A stretch of DNA of 49,541 bases from Bacteroidales bacterium (GTDB lineage Bacteria; Bacteroidota; Bacteroidia; Bacteroidales; P3). The stretch lies in contig JAEDJL010000007.1 of NCBI GenBank assembly GCA_016296345.1, positions 1 to 49,541 on the forward strand. Direction: 5' to 3'. Made by a program: the position numbers and the translations under genes. Positions 1 through 8,080 of this stretch are shown in pieces (position 1 is the stretch's first letter; each line of letters opens with the position of its first letter). The notes below the pieces were generated by a model. That model was given only the letters and a program-made list of their open reading frames with translations, was not told the origin of the DNA and ran no database searches.

Positions 1-34
1 CCACGGCCTGTTGGAGGTATTTTTATTTCCATAT

Positions 35-65
35 CAAAGATACAAAATTTCTAACATATTAGCAA
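35..65 (-). promoter_or_regulatory. Bacteroidota-type promoter reading off the left edge
   Basis: On the minus strand a TATCTTTG box (42..35) lies 20 bases after a TTG (65..63), which matches the TTTG / TAnnTTTG layout of Bacteroidota promoters. It would drive a gene that lies outside the window to the left. A 9-bp inverted repeat (48-56 TTTCTAACA, 72-80 TGTTAGAAA) surrounds the -33 element and could be an operator or a terminator for the MBL gene. The stretch from 81 to 340 shows no further gene or motif that I can support. Confidence 0.5.
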
Positions 66-340
66 TCATTTTGTTAGAAAATATTCGGCTTTTCCGGACA
101 GTCCCTAGTCACCCCCCGTAAAGATAAGTGGATTTAGCTCAACCTACAAATTGGATGTGGCTCAGGGTTCAGACACTTAACTTCTCTCTTTTCAATGGGG
201 TATCTTTTCTTTCAAATCAAGTATTCTCATAGCTATGTATCATAACAAATTCCATATACGATGATGTATCAACCAGACAGGAGTCCATATCACCTCCGAC
301 GGATAGTGCATCTGTAGAAATTATATGCTGATGTCGTAAT

Positions 341-1510
341 CTACCTTATCATAACCTCTTCTTCAAGTTTTTTGGCTGGATTATCATCAACTATCGCATA
401 TGGCTTCCCATATTTTATTGCATCCAATTCATATTTGTTACAATAGGACGGATTTGTTGAGAACTGTTTGCAATTGCAGAATGCCATATCAAAAGGCATT
501 ATTCGGAACGTATCGCTATTATAGCAATGAATGCTTGCATGATGCGGAATCTGGAAAAGACCAGCTCTTTGACCAACTATATAGTTTTGTATCGCACCAC
601 TTACTCTGTTGAAATACTGATGATTTTTAAGACCTACATCAGAAGTGTATAAGGCAGAACACCCCAACGCATTCAACATAGTTTTCACACCATTAATATC
701 AGTAAAAGCAATGCTTGTCCCTTGAATATTGGCCTCGTCTGTCTTGTCTGAGATCAGCAACATTGCATTCATGTTGATGGGAGAAACCCCTATAAAAGGA
801 AGCCTTTTATTATAGCGGAAATTTTGATATTTATGCTTGAGCCATTTCTTTTTATCAGCGTCCCAATTCAAGAAGTTGTGGAAATCCTTTTGAGTAACTC
901 CATATTTGTTATTAGGGTTGATATATGTCAAGAATGCTTTATAGATACCATTGTCTTCCAAATAGAAAGGTACGTACTTCCAGAAAGCATATACTGAATT
1001 AGGCAGAAACCAAGGAGTATAGCTTTCAATCGTTTCAGAACCGCTAATTAATTCTGGGTCATGATTGTCTTCTTCTCTCATTTGCTCCTCGCCAAATTGA
1101 CTGTCAGGCTTCACGAATACAATTTTTATTCTATGTTGTTTCAGGAAGTTTACAGCTTCAATGTAATGCAGGTTATTGATGTATTCATACAAATATCGAT
1201 AAGGAGCCTGAATTAAAGGCAGGAACACCCTCGTATCTGCGCTATTCACCAAGCCTGAATGTAGTAAATATGCCAAGCCATTGATATGATCGTTATCGAA
1301 ATGAGACAGAAACAAGAAATCAACAGGCTTACCACAGATGCCCAATTCTTGATCAATGATATTTTTCAACGCCTTGGAGGTGGAATAGCGCCTACCTTTT
1401 CCGCAATCATAGACTACAAGGAATTTACATCTTCCGGAATCTTCGTCCACGAAACGTTCTATGCAAAACGCTCCGATTCCCACTGGAGCTATCGTTCTGA
1501 TGAGTTTCAT
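341..1510 (-). CDS. MBL-fold metallohydrolase (ComEC/Rec2-like), defence-associated candidate
   Basis: This 389-residue protein has a metallo-beta-lactamase fold. The metal-binding motif reads SHFDNDHING (residues 69-78: H70, D72, D74, H75), the HxDxDH variant of HxHxDH, and a late IPHHAS motif supplies another ligand. Such enzymes hydrolyse phosphodiesters or other esters; the substrate here cannot be told. There is no signal peptide or membrane segment, so it is probably cytoplasmic, unlike full ComEC. It follows the SIR2-domain gene by 51 bases on the same strand and is probably co-transcribed with it. That pairing is the main hint of function: an accessory nuclease or nucleotide-hydrolysing partner of a SIR2 effector. 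The fold assignment is firm; the defence role is inference. Confidence 0.75.
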   Translation of the reverse strand: MKLIRTIAPVGIGAFCIERFVDEDSGRCKFLVVYDCGKGRRYSTSKALKNIIDQELGICGKPVDFLFLSHFDNDHINGLAYLLHSGLVNSADTRVFLPLIQAPYRYLYEYINNLHYIEAVNFLKQHRIKIVFVKPDSQFGEEQMREEDNHDPELISGSETIESYTPWFLPNSVYAFWKYVPFYLEDNGIYKAFLTYINPNNKYGVTQKDFHNFLNWDADKKKWLKHKYQNFRYNKRLPFIGVSPINMNAMLLISDKTDEANIQGTSIAFTDINGVKTMLNALGCSALYTSDVGLKNHQYFNRVSGAIQNYIVGQRAGLFQIPHHASIHCYNSDTFRIMPFDMAFCNCKQFSTNPSYCNKYELDAIKYGKPYAIVDDNPAKKLEEEVMIR

Positions 1511-1561
1511 ATTTAATGATTAATGATAATTAAGTATCAAAATGTTTGGATAAAACATAAT

Positions 1562-4432
1562 TTAGATGAATTGCCATAATCTCTCCTTAAGATCATCTGT
1601 CCAAGGATTATTATCACAAAAGTCTTTTATAACATGTCGCACCTCAGGCTTCTTCACCATTTCTGCAAATTCATCATCAGAGAGATAGTAGAACCATTGC
1701 CCAGGAACATCACCAAAGTTTCCTTCATATTGTAATGGATTCTTCAGAAATGAATAGCACTTATGGGTTGCCATTATATTCTCTATCTCATCTATCAAGT
1801 CGTTATAATCAGAATCTGATACAATATGAGCGAAATTGGCACACACATACTCTTCTGGATATAGATTGTTAATATAGTCCGTTTGCAAAGTATCTTTAAA
1901 CTTGTTAAGAAGTTCCTTAGTGATAATACGTTCACCCGACAAACGTTCAGCTTCAATTAAATGGTACAAGCAATCAACTTTATTCCGAAGGCAAGAAATA
2001 ATCTCATCCTTCACTCGTTCGTCAGCCCCTGGACAGAAAGATGCAATATAAGCGACATTTTTCGATTGCTCCAATTGTCTAACAGAAATCAATTCTTCTA
2101 TATGCAAATTTTCTTGCTTGATATAGTAACAAAGGTTCGCTATTGCTGGCTGCAAACGTTCTGCACGTAACAAATTGGTGTGTATTATGGAGTTCATCAA
2201 TAAGACTGCTTCTGCACCTGGAGCAGGATAAGCGTATGTAAATCTATTTAGCAGTTTATCGTCCATCATGAATTGGGCACCAAACCAGTATGCAGAAATC
2301 AACTCGTATATATGAGGTAATGACAATTGCTTTTCAGTGTATAAAGCAAGCCACATGATGTTCTTCAAGCATTGACCTATTATTTTGGAGTTGACACAAG
2401 TGCCGATTTGCTTGTAATGCTTGTATTCATTGTATATGTTGTTGATTATTTCTTCAATAGCATCTTTAAATGAATCTTCAAATGCAAGTTTCTTGTTGCC
2501 AACAACCTTGTACAAGAGTTGCCTGAAATTATCAGGCTCTACCTGGAATACAAACAAGTTCTCTAATCCTTTATATATCTCAGGAAGTCTTGTATTGCCA
2601 ATGTTTCCATGTCCCTCGGCAGTTAGAAGACTCTGTAAAATACCTTCAGCAATTCGCAAATGAATTGTCTGATAATGGCTGAACGGCACATTGAAAATGG
2701 AATTATTTATCTGAAAATCTGTGATTTCATCGAATGACAATAACACATGATTAATATTGCTATTCAATGACATTGCTCCACGTTCTGATGACTCACGTTG
2801 ATCACGTAAAAGATTACAGAATTTTTCCGAATCAATCAATTGGTTCGACAGATATTTTCCATTCTCCAATTCTGTCAGAATAATCTTGATTGCGCCATCA
2901 ACAGGAAGAGTAGAGATGATGGCGCTCAAGTCAACATTTCCAAACTCTTTATTAATCTTTCTCCATGTTTCATAACCTCTGCTAAACATCTCATTCATTA
3001 CAGGACCATACAAAGCTCTGATATTATACATGCAAAGAAAATACAATACGTATTTTTCAGCTGCAAGCATAGCATCAGCCATCCACTTATATCGTTCGTA
3101 AGCATCACTATAGTGTCCAGTTATGCATAGCATATATGGATAAATCATATCTTCTTTGCTGTAAGTCAAAGGCTTGTTTTTGTGCTGTTCCATCCAGTCC
3201 GACAGATTTTCTATATCCATTGAATAGAACATTCTCATCGGATGAACAATCTCATCAACATTAATGCTTTTAACATACTTCTCAACATCTACTTTGGCTT
3301 CTGCAATCTTGCATACACCATTCTGATTAAGCCAAAGCATGACCTTATCCAAATCTTCCTTATGTTCTTCTCTATATGTCTTTCCATTTTCATCATCTGC
3401 CATGATACGTGCCAAGGAATCAAGACTGTCTTTAGGAAGATGCAATGTTCCGTATTCCAATCGCACATCTCTTCGTTGGTCAGGAGGAAATATATACTTC
3501 ATATAAGCACCCAATGAAGAGAATTGGTCTGCATATTCTGATAAATAATTTATTACCAATTCCATAAAGTCATTGCTCTGCTCGGAATATTTATTTATCA
3601 GCATTAGTTGATGATATAATGTGTTGCTTAGGTCATTGTCAAAAGGCTTTTTGTTGAATTCTACGTGCTGTGCATCTAATACAAATTTTGCTTCTTCATC
3701 AGAAATGGACACCACATGAATGAAATTAGTATCTAAGTATGTTTGAGTGTGAGCATTTAGTTTATCCGATGCCAACATATATACAGGCTGCATCTTATCA
3801 CCCAAACACTGACGCACATCCCTCAATATATATTTGAGATTGATATCAGAATAAGAAAAGCCGACAAACAGAACTAATTTCGAAGCGAATAGTGACATTA
3901 CGTATGAACGAATCAAAGGAAAGTTCTTAGCATAGTCCAAATAGTCATCTTCGGTGAGTACTATGTTGTCATACGCAAAATCCCCATGCATTTTCAGCAA
4001 CATGCGCTCCCCTCTGTTGTATGGCAAATCTTCATCTCGTTTGACAACGAAATAACGGTCTCGAGTTTTTTTCATTGCCTGCTCCAGCAGATTGTCATAG
4101 TTGGTTGTTATAATATGGCAAGGATTCAGACTAAGAATTGCATCTTGCACAACATCGCTCTGAATTTGACCATCTTGCAGTATCTCCCTGATGCGCTCGT
4201 GATATTCCTTATGCTTGCGCATATTCTTGTACAGCTGAGGAATTTTTAGGAAGTCATTTTCATATTCAGGAAGGTCAAGTTCTTTTTTCAGTTCATCAAT
4301 GAGTTCAGACCACCTTGGTACACCACATGTAGCAGAAGCACCAGCACCAACAAATACGACCAAACGATTCTGACGTATGGCCTTCTGAATTTGCCGAATA
4401 TGCGACTTTGTAGTATTTGAAATTATTTGCAT
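1562..4432 (-). CDS. SIR2-domain protein, probable NAD-consuming defence effector
   Basis: The N-terminal 270 or so residues form a SIR2-like domain: the Rossmann motif VFVGAGAS (26-33), TTNYDNLLE (109-117), LKMHGD (146-151) with a histidine in the catalytic position, and LFVGFSYSD (188-196). The remaining 680 or so residues are helical-looking and match nothing I can name; in other defence proteins such tails act as sensors. SIR2 domains of this class are known in several anti-phage systems (Thoeris ThsA, DSR, SIR2-HerA, SIR2-APAZ), where they deplete NAD+. This protein is 956 residues long with no TIR, SLOG or HerA domain visible. It is the first gene of a likely two-gene unit with the MBL hydrolase. 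The SIR2 call is strong; NADase activity and phage defence are inferred from family knowledge. Confidence 0.8.
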   Translation of the reverse strand: MQIISNTTKSHIRQIQKAIRQNRLVVFVGAGASATCGVPRWSELIDELKKELDLPEYENDFLKIPQLYKNMRKHKEYHERIREILQDGQIQSDVVQDAILSLNPCHIITTNYDNLLEQAMKKTRDRYFVVKRDEDLPYNRGERMLLKMHGDFAYDNIVLTEDDYLDYAKNFPLIRSYVMSLFASKLVLFVGFSYSDINLKYILRDVRQCLGDKMQPVYMLASDKLNAHTQTYLDTNFIHVVSISDEEAKFVLDAQHVEFNKKPFDNDLSNTLYHQLMLINKYSEQSNDFMELVINYLSEYADQFSSLGAYMKYIFPPDQRRDVRLEYGTLHLPKDSLDSLARIMADDENGKTYREEHKEDLDKVMLWLNQNGVCKIAEAKVDVEKYVKSINVDEIVHPMRMFYSMDIENLSDWMEQHKNKPLTYSKEDMIYPYMLCITGHYSDAYERYKWMADAMLAAEKYVLYFLCMYNIRALYGPVMNEMFSRGYETWRKINKEFGNVDLSAIISTLPVDGAIKIILTELENGKYLSNQLIDSEKFCNLLRDQRESSERGAMSLNSNINHVLLSFDEITDFQINNSIFNVPFSHYQTIHLRIAEGILQSLLTAEGHGNIGNTRLPEIYKGLENLFVFQVEPDNFRQLLYKVVGNKKLAFEDSFKDAIEEIINNIYNEYKHYKQIGTCVNSKIIGQCLKNIMWLALYTEKQLSLPHIYELISAYWFGAQFMMDDKLLNRFTYAYPAPGAEAVLLMNSIIHTNLLRAERLQPAIANLCYYIKQENLHIEELISVRQLEQSKNVAYIASFCPGADERVKDEIISCLRNKVDCLYHLIEAERLSGERIITKELLNKFKDTLQTDYINNLYPEEYVCANFAHIVSDSDYNDLIDEIENIMATHKCYSFLKNPLQYEGNFGDVPGQWFYYLSDDEFAEMVKKPEVRHVIKDFCDNNPWTDDLKERLWQFI

Positions 4433-4493
4433 CGTGTCAGAAATACTCTTGTTTATAAAAACTCACATGAAAAGCCCGTCGCAAAATGATGCC

Positions 4494-4668
4494 TTATTCC
4501 CCATATGCAAAAACCAGCTTGGCATTATCTGATACTCGAAGCAGGGCCTCTGATTGCATACGAGAAAAAACGACAGATTTTATTTCGTGATATTTCCCAT
4601 CTACACAGATTTTTAAACGCCCTTCACCGCTTTTTGCCCAGGTTGAAGCCTGGGCCTTGATAGTAACT
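4494..4668 (-). pseudogene. Coding remnant, C-terminal fragment of unknown protein
   Basis: An open stretch of about 57 codons ends in TAA at 4496..4494 and starts after an in-frame TGA near 4680, without a good start codon. The translation contains AQASTWAKSGEGRLKICVDG and later EIKSVVFSRMQSEALLRVSD, which has the composition of a real protein rather than of a random frame. It lies between the AlbA_2 gene and the SIR2 gene on the same strand, so it may be the tail of a gene lost by rearrangement, or a small gene using a non-standard start. I do not recognise the family. Confidence 0.35.
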
Positions 4669-4903
4669 GTCCGAAAGTTAGGTCACTAAGCAATTGCTAC
4701 CTGATTGCAGGTAGTTTGCAAAATTGCCTTTTCGGTGGGAAATAATTGCGGGTGTTAACTGTTAACGCGAAACTGGCGAAAATTCGGATCCACGAAGGAC
4801 TCGTTTTTATTTTGATCTTGACCTGTTCATCCGCAGATGTCAGACAGACGATAAACGTAACGTAAGTATTCGGTATCCCGTGTATTGCCTATCCCAGATT
4901 TTA
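4669..4903. other. Intergenic stretch, inverted repeat only
   Basis: No coding region is evident here. It contains a perfect 7-bp inverted repeat (4697-4703 CTACCTG, 4708-4714 CAGGTAG, loop ATTG) and two adjacent GTTAAC hexamers near 4755. Nothing links these to a function. They sit between the AlbA_2/DUF2971 gene and the coding remnant, where a transcript running from the former towards the SIR2 gene would pass. Confidence 0.3.
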
Positions 4904-6118
4904 TTAATTGATGGTTATGACACTTGTTCCTGGCATGTCATCAATATCGAATCTCTCAAATTCAACATCTTTCAGACCGACTGGAGGAACCACTCTCCCT
5001 ATGAAAGAGTAGTTCTTTATCACAGGATTTATGCCAACGGAGAAACAAGCACGCTGTATGGAAACCAATTCCGCAGGTGAACAATTTTTGTCCACACGCA
5101 CCTTCGTAATCACATCCTTCCATTGGATTGGCAAATCGCGATAGTCAGCGTTCTTACATCCATTTCTCTTTCCAACATTGTTGGGTATGATAAACAAGCG
5201 CAATTCCTGCTCGTATGTATAGGCATCTCTCTTTAGAGATAACAGTCTCAGGAATTTATCTAAAGAGAAAGAGCTGAAGTATTTATTGTAATGTGGCCTA
5301 CGCTTCTTATGCAAATTCAGAATCACATGTTCGTTTTCATAGGTTACAACCCTCTCCTCAAAACGGAATCCTGAAGCCCTCAGTTGCTTTCTCAACTCAA
5401 CAATATCCAGCTCCAACTGCAAGCAATGGGCACCTAACCCCAAACCATGCGCATATACTTTCCAAGCAGCTTCGTTATTCTTAACCCTTGTGACACAAGT
5501 TGCAAACAGCTGAGGGGTATTCCCTATTGATGCATGAAAGTTATATCTTGCACAATAGAAACGCCGCTCGAACCTGTCGTTCCATTTACTAGGTTCAAAG
5601 AATCTCCAGTTACCGCAATACATCGAAGTCAGGAATGCCTCTATGGTCATATATTTATACACCTTGGAATAGCGCATTTCTGCTTCTTTTCCTATGGTAA
5701 ACCTGCCATCTTCTGTCTGCGAGAAGTTGTATGCTATCTGCCGTTCGGGAGAAGTCTCAACTCTTGAAAAATAAGCCGTTGATTGACCTTTGAATATCTC
5801 CAGAGTAACAACATCCTTCCCATCTATGACCTCATGTGTAAACTGATACCTTACAGCTACAGAATATTTTTGAATAGCCTGTTTGAGAACAGAAATGGCA
5901 TCCTTATATGAATCTTCTACTCCAACAACAGTCATCGTCCTCTCGTCAATGCCAAATATTATCAGCCCCCCTGTAGAATTTGACATTGCGACAATCAGAT
6001 GCATAATGGCATCAATCTTATGAGGGAGAGTGGCTTTTAGTTCTACGAATCGCCCATCTTCCAATTGCCCATCAACATGTGAATATGCAAGATACTTAAT
6101 ACTGTTAAAATCTATCAT
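4904..6118 (-). CDS. AlbA_2 (Schlafen-like) domain fused to DUF2971-like domain
   Basis: The N-terminal part is an AlbA_2 (divergent AAA_4 / Schlafen-like) domain, with FVELKATLPHKIDAIMHLI followed by STGGLIIFGIDE. The C-terminal two thirds resembles DUF2971: YKYM...FEPSKWNDRFERRF, then CVTRVKNNEAAWKVYAHG, LQLELDI and YTYEQELRLFI. DUF2971 proteins recur in defence islands; their biochemical role is unsettled. The longest frame begins with GTG at 6139, but that codon lies inside the terminal repeat of the adjacent IS66 element, so I place the start at the ATG at 6118. The element ends 9 bases upstream, which means the native promoter and perhaps a short N-terminal piece were replaced. The domain calls are moderate to good; the defence role is inferred from the neighbours. 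Confidence 0.65.
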   Translation of the reverse strand: MIDFNSIKYLAYSHVDGQLEDGRFVELKATLPHKIDAIMHLIVAMSNSTGGLIIFGIDERTMTVVGVEDSYKDAISVLKQAIQKYSVAVRYQFTHEVIDGKDVVTLEIFKGQSTAYFSRVETSPERQIAYNFSQTEDGRFTIGKEAEMRYSKVYKYMTIEAFLTSMYCGNWRFFEPSKWNDRFERRFYCARYNFHASIGNTPQLFATCVTRVKNNEAAWKVYAHGLGLGAHCLQLELDIVELRKQLRASGFRFEERVVTYENEHVILNLHKKRRPHYNKYFSSFSLDKFLRLLSLKRDAYTYEQELRLFIIPNNVGKRNGCKNADYRDLPIQWKDVITKVRVDKNCSPAELVSIQRACFSVGINPVIKNYSFIGRVVPPVGLKDVEFERFDIDDMPGTSVITIN

Positions 6119-6127
6119 GATATCAAA

Positions 6128-6150
6128 GTACGCGTCCACTTTTCCGCATG
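6128..6150. repeat. IS66 left terminal inverted repeat
   Basis: This 23-bp sequence begins GTACGCGTCC and is the exact reverse complement of the repeat at 8024-8046. It marks the tnpC-side end of the element. Confidence 0.9.
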
Positions 6151-6219
6151 CTATCGCTTTGCCTCTTATTATCAGAGGTTGCGAGTATTTGCGTTAAAGT
6201 GATTATTTTTGTTTTTCTT

Positions 6220-7370
6220 TTATGTTGCCAGATTGCATGGCAGCAAATCGGTTAAATCATCTCTTTCTACCTGTCGTTTGTTCATCTTGCAGCTCTCGAT
6301 TACGGAGAACATAAAGGCATTGTGCTTGGCGGATTCCTTACTGCCGATATTTCCGGCATTCTTCAGATTCATCTTGATGCTGCGCATCATCTGTTCGCTA
6401 AGATTGTTGGACAGCTCCACATCTCCACATTCAAGTACCCTCTTCATCGCAGGCCACTCTCCCATTGCATAGCGGACCGCCTTCTTCATCATTTCACCGC
6501 ACCCCGCATAATCAGATCGCAGATGGAATATGTACCATACAGGCTGAACGACGGCCTTTTCTCTCTTTTTCACTTGTTGACGACTCATCTGCTGACGCCT
6601 TGCTGTCGAAGATCTTATACACAGCATAACCGTCTGTCGTGTAGAACCCAAGAAAACCGTCAAGGAAAGGGAGGATTGCCTCTGCTCCACGACTCCCGTC
6701 CTCATACAGGAACCATGCAAGGTTGACACTGTTTGCGCGAAGACCCCACATATACTTGTTCTTGTACTTGCGTTCGTCTGTCTCCTAGGCCTTGCAGCCT
6801 ACCAACGTACGAGTCTCATCGATCATCAAGATCCATGACTTGCGAACCAGTGAACTCCAAAATGGCTGAAGCTTCTCTCTTAACCGGGATATTTCCTTGT
6901 GGACATGCTCCTCATATTTTTCCGGATGTCTTATCAAGATGCGTAGGTGACTGTCTCTGCTGGGCTGCATCAACGAACTCTGCCTTCTCGGTCTCACGGT
7001 TTTCTCCACCATCTTGTGTGGTACCAACGTCATCGTTACCTTTTTAACGCTCTGATTTTCCACCAAAGCGCTTTCCACGCTGATGTTTCACAGCAAGAAG
7101 AGCTGCATCACGCTCGGCTATCAGCTTGGAGATTTGATCCCTGAACGATTTTGTAATTTTGGAGACGGCCTCATCTATCATTTTTTGCTGCTCTTTACGA
7201 AGATTTTCCATCTGGTTCTCATAGAAGAGCCTCATCTCCTCGCGGCTCTGGGCATCACTGCGCAGACGCTCCTCCTGAGACCAGTTAACCCGTGTCAGCG
7301 AGTCTATCTGATCTCTCAGTTCCGCTATTGTAGCAAATGCCACTTGAAGTTGATTTTCAATGTTATCCAT
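6220..7370 (-). pseudogene. tnpC: IS66 transposase TnpC, frameshifted
   Basis: The transposase is spread over at least four segments in different frames. 7370..7044 is an N-terminal coiled coil ending RGKRFGGKSER. 7078..6785 ends with WILMIDETRTLVGCKA and carries the first catalytic Asp. 6751..6512 has WFLYEDGSRG and FYTTDGYAVYK with the second Asp. The last segment, to 6220, has VELSNNLSEQMMRSI with the catalytic Glu. At about 1,150 bp it is shorter than the usual IS66 transposase gene of roughly 1.5 kb, so there are internal deletions as well. It cannot make an active enzyme. The upstream tnpB stop overlaps the tnpC start. Confidence 0.85.
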
Positions 7371-7620
7371 ATTTACGACTTGAGTCCATTACAGGGGAGA
7401 AAAATTTACCTCTGTCCAGACGGATCTGGGTCAGTTCGTAACGGTTATACTCGCGGATAAGTACCTTTTTGATACTGGGATTACGATTTATTCATTTTGG
7501 GGTGTCCGGATTCAGACCCATGGCATTCTTTACTATTCCGCTCAATCCCGAGATTCCTTTGCGCAGATCCACCCTCTCACGATACAGGTAGATAGAGTAC
7601 TCGCTTGACACAGTTACCAT
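7363..7620 (-). pseudogene. tnpB: IS66 TnpB (Orf2-like), frame broken
   Basis: Starting with ATG at 7620, the frame reads MVTVSSEYSIYLYRERVDLR and KGISGLSGIV, the conserved start of IS66 Orf2 proteins, and stops at 7494..7492 after about 42 residues. A second frame then continues with IREYNRYELTQIRLDRGKFF to a TAA at 7365..7363, which looks like the C-terminal end of the same protein. The middle portion is missing. TnpB is an accessory protein of IS66 transposition. Its end overlaps the start of tnpC. Confidence 0.75.
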
Positions 7621-7622
7621 GG

Positions 7623-7970
7623 CTATAGCATCAATTTGCGGACAATGCCGAATAACTCATTGATGTCTCCATTACTCTGGGTAAGTTTCATTCCGTTCGT
7701 GAAACGGACACGGACTTCTGAGTTCCCTAATACTCCTGATGAAGCGGAGCCCGATTCCACGACAAGAGGAATGAATGGCGATTCAGACTGTTTCGAATAT
7801 GCTTCCTTGAGGACACTGAGTTCCTTCTGGCCTTTTCTGGCATACTGCATGAATTTGTTGTAATCATAGCATTCATCCTCGCAGGACTTGCGCATTGATC
7901 GTCCACGACCATTTTGATTGTAATTCTTCAACGCCATCGAATAGTTGAAACCTTGGTTTTCTTGATTCAT
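7623..7970 (-). CDS. tnpA: IS66 TnpA (Orf1-like) accessory protein
   Basis: This 115-residue frame is uninterrupted and ends 2 bases before tnpB. It has a basic N-terminus and the C-terminal pattern RFTNGMKLTQSNGDINELF, which matches the usual ending of IS66 Orf1 proteins. Its role is accessory to the TnpC transposase. Because tnpB and tnpC are broken, it is probably a leftover with no function. Confidence 0.7.
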   Translation of the reverse strand: MNQENQGFNYSMALKNYNQNGRGRSMRKSCEDECYDYNKFMQYARKGQKELSVLKEAYSKQSESPFIPLVVESGSASSGVLGNSEVRVRFTNGMKLTQSNGDINELFGIVRKLML

Positions 7971-8023
7971 TTTGCCTAATCTTTTGGTTGATGAGCAAAA
8001 CTATTCAATCGTTTTCAGTTGGT

Positions 8024-8046
8024 CATGCGGAAAAGTGGACGCGTAC
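8024..8046. repeat. IS66 right terminal inverted repeat
   Basis: Exact 23-bp reverse complement of 6128-6150. It lies 54 bases upstream of the tnpA start codon and marks the element end facing the capsule locus. Confidence 0.9.
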
Positions 8047-8080
8047 AGCACCAATTTAAATTTTACCGAGACAACAATGA

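Larger units (their letters stand above)
6128..8046 (-). mobile_element. Decayed IS66-family insertion sequence
   Basis: A 1,919-bp element is bounded by perfect 23-bp inverted repeats (6128-6150 and 8024-8046) that start GTACGCGTCC at each end. Inside, all on the minus strand, are the three IS66-type genes in the usual order: tnpA (intact-looking), tnpB (frame broken) and tnpC (several frameshifts and probable internal loss). IS66 elements normally leave 8-bp target duplications. The flanks are ATATCAAA on the left and AGCACCAA on the right, which do not match, so the present junction probably arose by rearrangement or the element is old. It separates the defence-like block from the capsule locus. 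Confidence 0.88.

Noticed and set aside
95..118. Possible insertion-sequence end near the left edge (CCGGACAGTCCC)
   Set aside because: No matching inverted copy is found near 4.67 kb, where GTCCGAAAG looked similar at first sight.
6119..6139. GTG start at 6139 for the AlbA_2/DUF2971 gene
   Set aside because: The codon is part of the IS66 terminal inverted repeat, so the first seven residues are element sequence; the ATG at 6118 is preferred.
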